A stretch of 64,000 nt of DNA from NCBI RefSeq assembly GCF_042663885.1, contig NZ_JBHSXV010000001.1; one strand, 5' to 3'. Each line of letters begins with the position of its first letter. The stretch's first letter is position 1. Source of the DNA: Aquipuribacter hungaricus. Lineage in GTDB: Bacteria; Actinomycetota; Actinomycetes; Actinomycetales; JBBAYJ01. Position numbers and translations under genes: made by a program. A model generated the notes under the pieces. That model worked only from the letters and a program-made list of their open reading frames with translations. It searched no databases and was not told where the DNA came from. Below are positions 35,152 through 43,076 of the stretch, piece after piece.

Positions 35152-36993
35152 TCAGCGGGGCAGCGGCACCGCGTCGGCGACCAGGGCGCGCTGCAGCCAG
35201 CCGCGTACCTGGTCCCCCGGCATCGGCCGGGACATCGCGTAGCCCTGCGCCAGGTCGCAGCCCATGGTGGCGAGCAGGTGCAGGGCGCCGTCGGACTCGA
35301 CCCCCTCGGCCACGACGGACAGCCCGAGGCCGTGCGCGAGCTGGACGAGGGTGGCGACGATGGCGCGGTCGCGGGGGTCGGTCTCGATGTCGCGGACGAA
35401 GGACCGGTCGACCTTGAGCGCCTGGACGGGGAGGCGCTTGAGGTACGACATGGACGAGAAGCCTGTGCCGAAGTCGTCGATGGACAGCGTGACGCCGAGC
35501 GCGCGCAGGGCGGCCAGGGCGTGGCCCAGTCGTGGGCTGTCGTCGACGAGCGCACCCTCGGTGAGCTCGACGGTGAGGTACCGGGCGTCGAGCCCCGAGG
35601 CGCGCAGCTCCTCCGCCACCATGGCGGGGACGTCGGTGCGGCGGACCGCGTGCACGGACAGGTTGACCGCCACGTCGACGTCGTGGCCCTCGGCCCGCCA
35701 CGCGGCGCAGTCGGTGACCGCACGGCGCAGGACGGCCCGGGTGAGGGGGACGACGAGACCGCTCTGCTCGGCGACGGGGACGAAGCGGTCCGGCGGGACC
35801 TGGCCCCGCTCGGCGTCGTGCCAGCGGGCCAGCGCCTCGAACCCGACGGTCCGACCGGTGCCGGGGACCACCACCGGCTGGTAGGCCACGGTCACCTCGT
35901 CCCGCGACAGCGCCCGGCGCAGGGCCGCGACCAGCCCGACGCGCTCGGCGGCCAGGTCGTCCTCGAACGCACCGAAGACGGCCCACCCGGCGCTGGTCTG
36001 CTTGGCCCGGTACATGGCGAGGTCCGCCTGCCGCAGCAGCACGCCGCCGTCGCCCACGGCATCGCCGCCGTCCGGCCCGGTGCCCCCGACGGCGATGCCG
36101 ACCGTGGCGCCGACGCACAGCGAGCTGCCCTGGACCAGCAGCGGTGCACCGACGGCGTCGATGAGCTTCTCGGCCACCGCGACGGCGACGGCCGCGTCCG
36201 CGACGCCGGGCAGCAGCACGACGAACTCGTCCCCGCCGAGCCGCGCGACGGCGTCCCCGGAGCGGACGGCCTCGACGAGCCGCGCGGCCACCTGGCGGAG
36301 CACCTCGTCGCCGACGGCGTGGCCGAGCCCGCCGTTGATGTCCTTGAAGTCGTCGAGGTCGAGCAGGAGCACGGCCACCGGGACCTCGGCCGGCGCGGGG
36401 GCACGGGGACCGGGCACGCGCGGACCGGCGGCGAGGACCGGCAGCTCCCCGGCGAGCAGGGACGTCACGTGGGCGCGGTTGGCCAGGCCGGTCAGCTCGT
36501 CGTAGCTGGCCCGGTGGTGCAGCTCCTCGGCGGTCGCCTGCAGGCGCGAGGCGAGCTCGCGGGACTGCGCCAGCGCGTGCCGCTGCACCTGCTGCAGGAG
36601 CAGGTGGTCGAGCACGGGGTCGGAGACGGCGAAGTCGGACACGGTGAGGCCGAGCGGGGCGAGCTCGGCCAGGTCGGTCACCCACGGCGAGCCGATGAAG
36701 ACCTGCTGGCCGCGGTCGGACACCACGTGGCCGCGCAGCGCCAGGGGCGACCCGGTGACCCGGAGCACGAGCAGGCCGCCGGGGACCAGGCCGGGCGGCG
36801 CGCCGGGCAGGTGCCCGGCACCGGGGCTCTCGACGGTGGCCACGTCGGCGAGCCGGCAGCCGGGGCGCAGCGCCGGGGCGGCCCGGGTCAGCGACGGCCC
36901 GACCTGGACGAGGACGCCGTCGGCGTCGACCACCAGGTGGAAGGGGCAGACGACGTCCAGCGCGGCCCGGCCGAGACCGGTGCCCCCGCTCAC
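35152..36993 (-). CDS. HNOBA-GGDEF-EAL protein (c-di-GMP enzyme with H-NOX-associated domain)
   Basis: 613 aa. Residues 15-135 match the haem-NO-binding-associated (HNOBA) domain of soluble guanylate cyclases (CPFHLVVDADGVLVQVG; LRGHVV...VFIGSPWVTDLAEL; GLTVSDFAVSDPVLDHLLL). A coiled coil (about 130-163) leads to GGDEF (GGDEF 253-257 intact, product-inhibition RxxD at 244-247) and EAL (EAL 386-388; VNLS, ELTEG, DDFGTG, KVDRSF, VAEGVE and AQGY all present). Both c-di-GMP synthesis and breakdown look possible. The GTG start overlaps the H-NOX stop by four bases, so it is presumably the direct partner of that gas sensor. No membrane segment: a soluble protein. Confidence 0.9.
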   Translation of the reverse strand: MSGGTGLGRAALDVVCPFHLVVDADGVLVQVGPSLTRAAPALRPGCRLADVATVESPGAGHLPGAPPGLVPGGLLVLRVTGSPLALRGHVVSDRGQQVFIGSPWVTDLAELAPLGLTVSDFAVSDPVLDHLLLQQVQRHALAQSRELASRLQATAEELHHRASYDELTGLANRAHVTSLLAGELPVLAAGPRVPGPRAPAPAEVPVAVLLLDLDDFKDINGGLGHAVGDEVLRQVAARLVEAVRSGDAVARLGGDEFVVLLPGVADAAVAVAVAEKLIDAVGAPLLVQGSSLCVGATVGIAVGGTGPDGGDAVGDGGVLLRQADLAMYRAKQTSAGWAVFGAFEDDLAAERVGLVAALRRALSRDEVTVAYQPVVVPGTGRTVGFEALARWHDAERGQVPPDRFVPVAEQSGLVVPLTRAVLRRAVTDCAAWRAEGHDVDVAVNLSVHAVRRTDVPAMVAEELRASGLDARYLTVELTEGALVDDSPRLGHALAALRALGVTLSIDDFGTGFSSMSYLKRLPVQALKVDRSFVRDIETDPRDRAIVATLVQLAHGLGLSVVAEGVESDGALHLLATMGCDLAQGYAMSRPMPGDQVRGWLQRALVADAVPLPR

Positions 36994-37571
36994 GCCGGCA
37001 CCCTCGCGACGGCCGCGCCGTGGTCGACGACGAACGTCACGTCGGTGCCGGTGCCCGTGCCGCCGGCGGGGCCCTCGCGGACCTCCACGACGTCGACCGG
37101 GTCCCCGAGCAGCTCGCCGAGGCCGTCGAGCAGGCCGACCACCATCGGCGCCAGACCCTCGCGGTGCGAGCGGTAGCGCAGCAGCAGGCGGGTGGGGCCC
37201 ACCTCCTCGCAGCCGAAGGACGGTGGTCGGAGCTGCGGCATGGTGAAGGTGATGCGGGCGTGCATGGCGTCGAGGTTGGTGAGCAGCTCCGGCAGCGTGG
37301 ACCCCATCGCGGACAGCAGCGCGCCGTAGCCCTCCTGGGCGGTGAACAGCACCCAGTGGCGGCCGAAGGCGCGCAGGACCTCCTCGGCGGGGATGCCGAG
37401 GGCCTGGCTGGCGGCGGCGACGAGCCGTCCCGTCACCTCGTCGTCGTACGGCTCCATGGCCACGAACGAGGCGCCCTGCAGCCCGGCGCCCTCGCGGACG
37501 CGGTCCCAGAGGGCCGCGCCGCCGAGCGTCTGGGCCAGGTCGGCGACCGCCTGGTTGACCAGCCCGTACAC
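36990..37571 (-). CDS. H-NOX (haem NO/O2-binding) sensor protein
   Basis: 193-aa stand-alone haem sensor of normal family length. Opening VYGLVNQAVADL, haem-ligating His104 in NLDAMHARI, and the haem-propionate motif Tyr133-x-Ser135-x-Arg137 (YRSHR) are in place, with the expected PPSFG turn between them. The distal Tyr that lets some anaerobe proteins bind O2 appears to be Met here (APMVVGLLDG), pointing to NO rather than O2 as ligand. GTG start with AGAAGGGGG upstream. It is co-translated with the HNOBA-GGDEF-EAL gene and so probably controls c-di-GMP. Confidence 0.92.
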   Translation of the reverse strand: MYGLVNQAVADLAQTLGGAALWDRVREGAGLQGASFVAMEPYDDEVTGRLVAAASQALGIPAEEVLRAFGRHWVLFTAQEGYGALLSAMGSTLPELLTNLDAMHARITFTMPQLRPPSFGCEEVGPTRLLLRYRSHREGLAPMVVGLLDGLGELLGDPVDVVEVREGPAGGTGTGTDVTFVVDHGAAVARVPA

Positions 37572-37755
37572 GTCGCGCCCCCTTCTGCTCGTCCGGCACG
37601 TCCCTGTGGTGTCGACCGGCCGGACCCCGACCTTGAGGGACGGGGGGTGCGGCGGCCCCGGCTCCCGCAGGGCGCCCGGTGCGCGGCCCGTCGTCGTCGG
37701 ACCGTCGTCGTAGCGTCGAGGGCATGGCAGCGACCGCACCCGGGCCGGGTCACCG

Positions 37756-38340
37756 GTGAGCTACCCCGCGCCCGACGAGGCGCCCGGACCGGGGCGGCCC
37801 GCCTGGCCCGAGGGGTACCGCACCGGGTACCCGCCACCGCGCCACCACGGCCCCGGCACCGCCGACGCCGTCCTGCGCCCGGGCGCCCGGGGCCCCGACC
37901 TGCGCTTCCCCGCCGGCGGGGCGGTGCACCACCTGGCGACCCAGGCCTCGACCGGCGGGGAGTACGGGCTCTTCCGCTGGGACATGGCCGCGGGGCCGGG
38001 CGGGCCCGGGCCGCACCTGCACCGGGGCATGTCCGAGGCCTTCTTCGTGCTCGAGGGCTCGGTGGCCCTGTTCGACGGGACGGGATGGACCGACGGTGTC
38101 CCCGGCGACTTCCTCTTCGTCCCCGTCGGCGGGGTGCACGCCTTCCGCAACGTGTCCGGCGCGCCGGCGTCGATGCTCATGCTGTTCGCACCGGGGGCGC
38201 CCCGCGAGACCTACTTCGCCGAGCTCGCCGCGGTGGCCGCCGACGGCCGCACCCTGGCCGAGGAGGAGTGGACGGCCCTGTACGCCCGCCACGACCAGGA
38301 GATGGTCGACCCGGCGACCCTGCCCGGGTACGCCCGCTGA
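37756..38340 (+). CDS. Cupin-domain protein
   Basis: 194 aa, single cupin barrel. Motif 1 is GPHLHRGMSEAFFVLEG and motif 2 PGDFLFVPVGGVHAFRN, giving the two His, Glu and third His that bind a metal. Substrate is unknown; such proteins are often dioxygenases or small-molecule binding regulators. It is divergent from the H-NOX gene with 184 bases between starts, which may share a promoter region. Confidence 0.8.
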   Translation: MSYPAPDEAPGPGRPAWPEGYRTGYPPPRHHGPGTADAVLRPGARGPDLRFPAGGAVHHLATQASTGGEYGLFRWDMAAGPGGPGPHLHRGMSEAFFVLEGSVALFDGTGWTDGVPGDFLFVPVGGVHAFRNVSGAPASMLMLFAPGAPRETYFAELAAVAADGRTLAEEEWTALYARHDQEMVDPATLPGYAR

Positions 38341-38415
38341 CCGACGGGGCGGGCGTCGGACGGACGCCGGCGGGGACGTCGGGCGGGCGGTTCCCGGCCG
38401 GGGCGTTTCGGTCGC

Positions 38416-38437
38416 CCCGCGGTGGGCACCCCGCGGG
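38416..38437. terminator. Possible terminator between convergent cupin and LacI genes
   Basis: 7-bp stem CCCGCGG / CCGCGGG with an 8-base loop in the 227-base gap between convergent genes. Short, so only moderately convincing; the remainder of the gap shows no gene. Confidence 0.4.
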
Positions 38438-38567
38438 CAACCCGGCGGTCGAGAACACGAGCCTGCGGGCCAGGGCGGCCCTCCGTCTACCGGTGGTCGG
38501 GGGCCGCCCGCCCCCCTGCCCTGCCGGCCGGCGCGGTCGGGACGACCACGCCCGACGACCGGACGGC

Positions 38568-39560
38568 TCAGCGCTCGACGACCTCCCAGGCGGCGGGCTC
38601 CGCCGTCGTCGTGAGGCCCGCGGCCAGGCGAGCGCACGCGACCCCCTGGTCGAACAGCGACTGCCGGACGCTGGTGATGCCGAGCGCGGCCGCCAGGTCG
38701 CTGTCGTCCCAGCCGGTCACCCGGACGTCCCCGCCGAGGGCGTCGAGCGCGCCGGCGGCGAGCTGGTCGCTCATGCAGAGCACGACGTCGGGGCGGACCC
38801 GCTCCGCCGCCGCGGCGACCGCGTCCCGGCCGTGCGCGAGGGTGTGCCGGGGCACGACCGCCACGGGCACCCGGGACCAGTCACGGCCGCTCTCCTCCAC
38901 CGCGTCGCGGTAGCCCGCCAGGCGGGCGCGGGTGACGGGGAAGGGGACGTCGGTCGACGGCCCGTGCAGCAGCCCGCCCCAGCGGTCGCGGTCCAGCGGG
39001 TGCGACAGGACGAGCGGGGAGCGGGCGCCGTCGAGCACGCTGAGGGCGACGGCCCGCGCGGCCGCCCGGTCGTCGGCGGTGACGACGGGGATGCCGGGCA
39101 CCGCCGGCCCGCCCTGCACGGCGGCCGGGCGGCCGGTCGCGGCGACCGCGGCGAGGACGGGGTCGTCGTCGACGGTGGTCCACAGCACGAAGCCGTCGAC
39201 GGTGGCCTCCCTCACCCGGTCGACGTCCCCGTCCTCGCCCGTGCTGGGGATGAGCACGAGGCCGAGACGGCCCTCGACGCAGACCCTCGACACCCCCGCG
39301 AGGAAGCGGGCGGCCTGCGGGTCCTCGAAGGCGTAGGTCAGGTGCTCGCCCAGCACCACGCCGAGGTTGCCGGTGGACCCGCTGCGCAACGACCGGGCGA
39401 CGGGGTCCGGCCCGGCGTAGCCGAGCCGCTCGGCGGCCTCGAGCACCCGCGCCCGGGTCGCCTCGGCCACCCGCTGGGGCCGCGTGTAGGTGTAGCTGAC
39501 GGTCATGAGCCCGACCCCGGCCTCCGCCGCGACCTGCCGCATCGTCACCCGGGTCCTCAT
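38568..39560 (-). CDS. LacI-family transcriptional regulator
   Basis: 330 aa. The N-terminal helix-turn-helix is MRQVAAEAGVGLMTVSYTYT followed by the hinge segment RVLEAAERLGYAGPDPVARSL, and the periplasmic-binding-like effector domain follows (GNLGVVLGEH, DGFVLWTTVDDDPV). Effector sugar or nucleoside unknown. The recognition helix has SYTYTRP rather than the usual SRVLN. ATG 39560 is chosen; two alternative codons lie three residues upstream. It is divergent from the MFS gene and two palindromes lie between their starts, so it probably represses both. Confidence 0.88.
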   Translation of the reverse strand: MRTRVTMRQVAAEAGVGLMTVSYTYTRPQRVAEATRARVLEAAERLGYAGPDPVARSLRSGSTGNLGVVLGEHLTYAFEDPQAARFLAGVSRVCVEGRLGLVLIPSTGEDGDVDRVREATVDGFVLWTTVDDDPVLAAVAATGRPAAVQGGPAVPGIPVVTADDRAAARAVALSVLDGARSPLVLSHPLDRDRWGGLLHGPSTDVPFPVTRARLAGYRDAVEESGRDWSRVPVAVVPRHTLAHGRDAVAAAAERVRPDVVLCMSDQLAAGALDALGGDVRVTGWDDSDLAAALGITSVRQSLFDQGVACARLAAGLTTTAEPAAWEVVER

Positions 39561-39576
39561 CGGGCCCACGCTAGCC

Positions 39577-39608
39577 GTGTACCGTTACACAGATGCATAC
39601 CGGTACAC
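39577..39608. promoter_or_regulatory. Pair of LacI-type operators overlapping the MFS start
   Basis: Two 14-bp palindromic sites with central CG: GTGTACCGTTACAC (39577-39590) and GCATACCGGTACAC (39595-39608). Their centres are 18 bases apart. The second overlaps the ATG at 39593-39595 of the MFS gene. This form, inverted half sites around CG, is what LacI-family proteins bind. Confidence 0.75.
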
Positions 39609-40801
39609 AGGCGTCGGCCGCCGCGCCCTACCTGGCCTTCGCCGCCTTCGGCCTGTTCTGGGGGACCTGGGGTGCCGCGCTGCCGGCGCTGCGCTCGGCC
39701 GCCGCTCTCGACGACGCCGCGCTCGGGACGGCGCTGCTCTTCGTCGGCCTGGGGGCGCTGCCGGCGATGCTGCTCACCGGCCGGGCGGTCGACCGGTGGG
39801 GTGCCCGGGCGGGCGGCGCCGCGCTGGTCGCCCTCGCGGTCGCGGGCGTCGTGGTGGCCGCCACCGGTAGGGACCTGGCCACCCTGTGCCTGGCCATGGC
39901 CCTGGTCGGCGCCACGTCCGGCGCCGCGGACGTCGCGGCGAACGCCCTGGCGGGCCTGCGCGAGCAGCGCTCCGGCGGACGTGTCGTCACCGTCGCCCAC
40001 GGGGTGTTCTCGTCCTGCGTCGTGGTCGGGAGCCTGGGGACCGGGGCGCTGCGGGCCGCGGGCGCCGACGTCGTCCTCGTCTTCTGCGTCGCGGGGACCG
40101 CCATGGCCGTGCTGGGGCTGGCGGTGCTGCGGCTGGGCGACGGACCGCAGGCGGCGGCGCCCGGCGCGCGCACGACCGGCGACGGCGTGCCCCGGGACCA
40201 GCTGGGCGCGCTGCGACCCGCGCTCCCCTTCGTGGTCGTCGGGCTCGTGGGGGCGCTGGGCCTGGCGGTGGAGAACGCGCACCAGAGCTGGGGTGCCGTG
40301 TTCCTGGCCGACGAGGTGGGGGCGGGCCCCGGCCTCACCGCCCTGGCGCCCGCCACGTTCGCGGCCGCCGCCGCGGCCACCCGGTTCGCCGCGGGCCTGC
40401 TCACCGGCGTGCCCGCCGCCGCGCTGCTCGGCGGGGGCGCCGCGACCGCGCTGGCGGGCACCCTGGTCGTCGCCGCATCGGGCAGCGTCGGCACCGCGCT
40501 GGCCGGTCTCGTGCTGGCCGCCGTCGGCACCGCCGTGCTGTTCCCCACGCTGCTCAGCCGCGCGGTGCGCGACGTGCCCGCCGCCCGGCGGGGCCGTGCC
40601 ACCTCGACCGTCGCGACGACCGCCTACCTCGGCTTCCTCGCCGGCCCGGTCTACGTCGGCCTGCTGTCGCAGGCCACCGGGCTCCGCGGCGCCATGGTCG
40701 GGGTCGCGGCGCTCGTCGCCGTCGTCGGGGTGCTCGCGCCCCTCACCGGGAGGGCTCGACGGCAGGAGCGGGTACCGCCGGTCGTCCGCGCCGGGTACTG
40801 A
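39593..40801 (+). CDS. Major facilitator superfamily transporter
   Basis: 402 aa with about 12 predicted membrane helices. Recognisable MFS features are LFVGLGALPAMLLTGRAVDRWGAR (the loop 2-3 motif) and the paired second half beginning PFVVVGLVGALGLAVENAHQ. Substrate unknown; resemblance to the FucP/YbjJ-like set is only general. No ribosome site precedes the ATG, and a possible -10 (TACCGT, 39580-39585) sits just upstream, suggesting a leaderless transcript. Control by the neighbouring LacI regulator is strongly implied by the operators over its start. Confidence 0.85.
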   Translation: MHTGTQASAAAPYLAFAAFGLFWGTWGAALPALRSAAALDDAALGTALLFVGLGALPAMLLTGRAVDRWGARAGGAALVALAVAGVVVAATGRDLATLCLAMALVGATSGAADVAANALAGLREQRSGGRVVTVAHGVFSSCVVVGSLGTGALRAAGADVVLVFCVAGTAMAVLGLAVLRLGDGPQAAAPGARTTGDGVPRDQLGALRPALPFVVVGLVGALGLAVENAHQSWGAVFLADEVGAGPGLTALAPATFAAAAAATRFAAGLLTGVPAAALLGGGAATALAGTLVVAASGSVGTALAGLVLAAVGTAVLFPTLLSRAVRDVPAARRGRATSTVATTAYLGFLAGPVYVGLLSQATGLRGAMVGVAALVAVVGVLAPLTGRARRQERVPPVVRAGY

Positions 40802-40956
40802 GCCCGCAGGACCGCCCGGGTGCTCCGGGGACGGCGGTGGGCGGCAGCCGACCCGCCCGCCTACGCTCCACCCGGGTGCGCACGGTCGAGGACCGGGCGC
40901 TGGTCGTCCCGCGAGGCCGCGGGCACCGCGGCGCACGACGGACGGAGGGCACGGCC

Positions 40957-41691
40957 ATGGACACGCAGGGGGCAGGCACGGACGGCGTCGGGTCGCGCTC
41001 CGACCCCGCCACGGCCCACCTCGAGCTCCACCAGGTCGTCGTCGGCTCGGAGTCCCTCACGCAGGTCCTGGACCGGGTTGCCCACCTGGCGACCCGCGCG
41101 GTGCCGGACGTCGACGAGGTGTCGGTGACCTTCGTCGAGGAGGGCCGGGGGCGGACCGTGGTCTTCACCGGGCAGCTCGCCGTCCAGCTGGACGAGCGCC
41201 AGTACGCCGACGGCTTCGGGCCCTGCCTGGACGCCGCCGCCACCGGCCGCATCGTGCAGGTCCCGGACACCGCCAACGACAGCTCGTACCCCGACTTCGC
41301 CGGGCAGGCGGTCCGGTCCGGGGTCACCCGGACGCTGTCCGTCGGCATGCCGGTCCACGGCCGCACCACGGGCGCCCTCAACATGTACGGCTTCCGGGGC
41401 ACCGGCTGGGACGACCTGACCATCGCCATGGCGGACGGCTTCGCCGCGCACGCCGGCGTCGCCCTGGCCAACGCCGCGCTGTACGCCCGCGCGGTCGACG
41501 AGGTCTCCCAGATGCGGGAGGCCATGGCCTCGCGCGCCGTCATCGAGCAGGCCAAGGGCATGGTCATGGCGGCCCGGGGCTGCACGGCCGACGAGGCGTT
41601 CGCCGAGCTGGGCCGCATGTCCGCCCAGGCCAACCGCAAGCTGCGCGACATCGCCGAGGACGTCGTCTCCGACCTCGGCCGCTCCCTCTGA
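40957..41691 (+). CDS. GAF and ANTAR domain protein (RNA-binding antiterminator)
   Basis: 244 aa. A GAF sensor domain (about 30-165; GPCLDAAATGRIVQVPDTAN, RTLSVGMPVHGRTTGALNMYGF) is followed by a C-terminal ANTAR domain (ASRAVIEQAKGMVMAARG, ADEAFAELGRMSAQANRKL) that binds paired hairpins in RNA to prevent transcription termination. The ligand is unknown. GGAGG lies eight bases before ATG 40957. It precedes the SpoIIE phosphatase gene by 97 bases on the same strand. Confidence 0.92.
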   Translation: MDTQGAGTDGVGSRSDPATAHLELHQVVVGSESLTQVLDRVAHLATRAVPDVDEVSVTFVEEGRGRTVVFTGQLAVQLDERQYADGFGPCLDAAATGRIVQVPDTANDSSYPDFAGQAVRSGVTRTLSVGMPVHGRTTGALNMYGFRGTGWDDLTIAMADGFAAHAGVALANAALYARAVDEVSQMREAMASRAVIEQAKGMVMAARGCTADEAFAELGRMSAQANRKLRDIAEDVVSDLGRSL

Positions 41692-41788
41692 CGCGCGGCC
41701 CCTGCGGGCCCCGCCGGCGGGGCCTAGGGTCGGTCCCGCGCACGCCCGTGGCATCCCGCCCCGGCCGCCAGACATCGGAGGCACGGCA

Positions 41789-43045
41789 GTGCCGGACCCG
41801 GTCGAGACCTCCCCCCTCACCCGCCTGTCGGGCGGCCTGCTGCCCCTGCTCGACGCCGCGATGCCCGGCAACATCACCGCCGTGCTGCGCCGCTTCCTCG
41901 TGGAGCACGCCGGTGCGAGCGACGCCGGGATCCTGCTGGCCGACTACGAGCTGAGCCAGCTGAGGCGGCTGTCGCCCCGGCCGGGCGAGACCGAGAAGGT
42001 CCCCGTGACGGGCAGCATCGAGGGGCAGTGCTTCGTCGCGCAGTCCCTGCTGGTCGACCCGGGCCGCACGGGCCGCACCGCCCTCGACCGTCCGGGCGGG
42101 CCGGCCGGGGGCGCGGCGGGGGCCGACGAGACGCTCGTCCTCGTGCCGCTGTCGCTGCGGGCCGAACGGCTCGGTGTGCTGCAGGTCGCCTTCCAGGGGC
42201 CCGTGTCGGCAGGGCTGCTCCGCGGCCTGCAGGAGGTCGCCCTCGCCACCACGTACACCCTCGTCGTCTGCGGCTCGTTCTCCGACGTCGTGGAGGTCAC
42301 CCGCCGGGCGGAGCCGCTGACGCTGGCGGCCGAGATGCAGTGGAACCTCCAGCCGCTGCGGGCCTTCAGCGCACCCGGCTTCTCGGTCGCCGGGCAGCTC
42401 ATCCCCTCCTACGAGGTGGGCGGCGACACCTACGACTACGACGTCGCGGCCGACCACCTGGACCTGTCGAGCCTGGACGCCATGGGTCACGGCCTGGGGG
42501 CCAGCGTGCTGGCGGCGCTCGCGACGGCGGTCATGCGCAACACCCGTCGCGGCGGCGGCGGCCCGGCCGAACAGGTCACGCGGGCCGACCGGGCCCTGCT
42601 GGCGCACTTCGGCGGCGCCCAGTTCGTCACCGTCCTCGCGATGCGGCTGGGCCTGCGCAGCGGGGTGCTCGAGCTCGTCAACGCCGGGCACCCCGCTCCG
42701 TGGCTCATCCGTGACGGGCGGGCCGCGCAGGTCACGCTGGACCCGCGCCTGCCCGCAGGCATGTTCGAGGCCACCGACTACGTCGTCGAGCACCTGCAGC
42801 TGCAGGCCGGGGACCGGCTCGTCGTCGTCACGGACGGCGTGCTCGAGGCCGGCGCCCCCGGGGAGGAGCTGGGCGAGGACCGGCTGGCCGGGCTGCTCCT
42901 GGCCTCGGCCGACCTCACGCCCCACCAGTGCGTGGCCGAGGTCCTGCACACCGTCCGCGCCTACGCCCCACGCCTGCACGACGACGCGACGGTCGTCTGC
43001 CTGGACTGGGACGGCCCCAGCGGCAGCAGCGTCGTCACGGGCTGA
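41789..43045 (+). CDS. SpoIIE/RsbU-type PP2C protein phosphatase
   Basis: 418 aa. The N-terminal 170 residues form a GAF-like sensor region (QCFVAQSLLVDPG), and the C-terminal half is a PPM/SpoIIE phosphatase: YEVGGDTYDYDVA with first metal Asp, SLDAMGHGLGASVLAALA, VNAGHPAPWLI, VVTDGVLEA and LHDDATVVCLDW. The usual GD in the GDVSGHG motif is replaced by LDAMGHG, but the metal Asp is kept. It would dephosphorylate an anti-anti-sigma factor in a partner switch; no such factor is in the window. GTG start. Confidence 0.88.
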   Translation: MPDPVETSPLTRLSGGLLPLLDAAMPGNITAVLRRFLVEHAGASDAGILLADYELSQLRRLSPRPGETEKVPVTGSIEGQCFVAQSLLVDPGRTGRTALDRPGGPAGGAAGADETLVLVPLSLRAERLGVLQVAFQGPVSAGLLRGLQEVALATTYTLVVCGSFSDVVEVTRRAEPLTLAAEMQWNLQPLRAFSAPGFSVAGQLIPSYEVGGDTYDYDVAADHLDLSSLDAMGHGLGASVLAALATAVMRNTRRGGGGPAEQVTRADRALLAHFGGAQFVTVLAMRLGLRSGVLELVNAGHPAPWLIRDGRAAQVTLDPRLPAGMFEATDYVVEHLQLQAGDRLVVVTDGVLEAGAPGEELGEDRLAGLLLASADLTPHQCVAEVLHTVRAYAPRLHDDATVVCLDWDGPSGSSVVTG

Positions 43046-43076
43046 GGCCGGACGCCGGCCGCGCCGGCCGGACCCG

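Noticed and set aside
37020..41954. A 1644-codon open frame on the plus strand across H-NOX, cupin, LacI and MFS genes
   Set aside because: It is antisense or out of frame to recognised proteins, its translation is Arg/Pro/Gly-rich noise, and long spurious frames are expected at this G+C.
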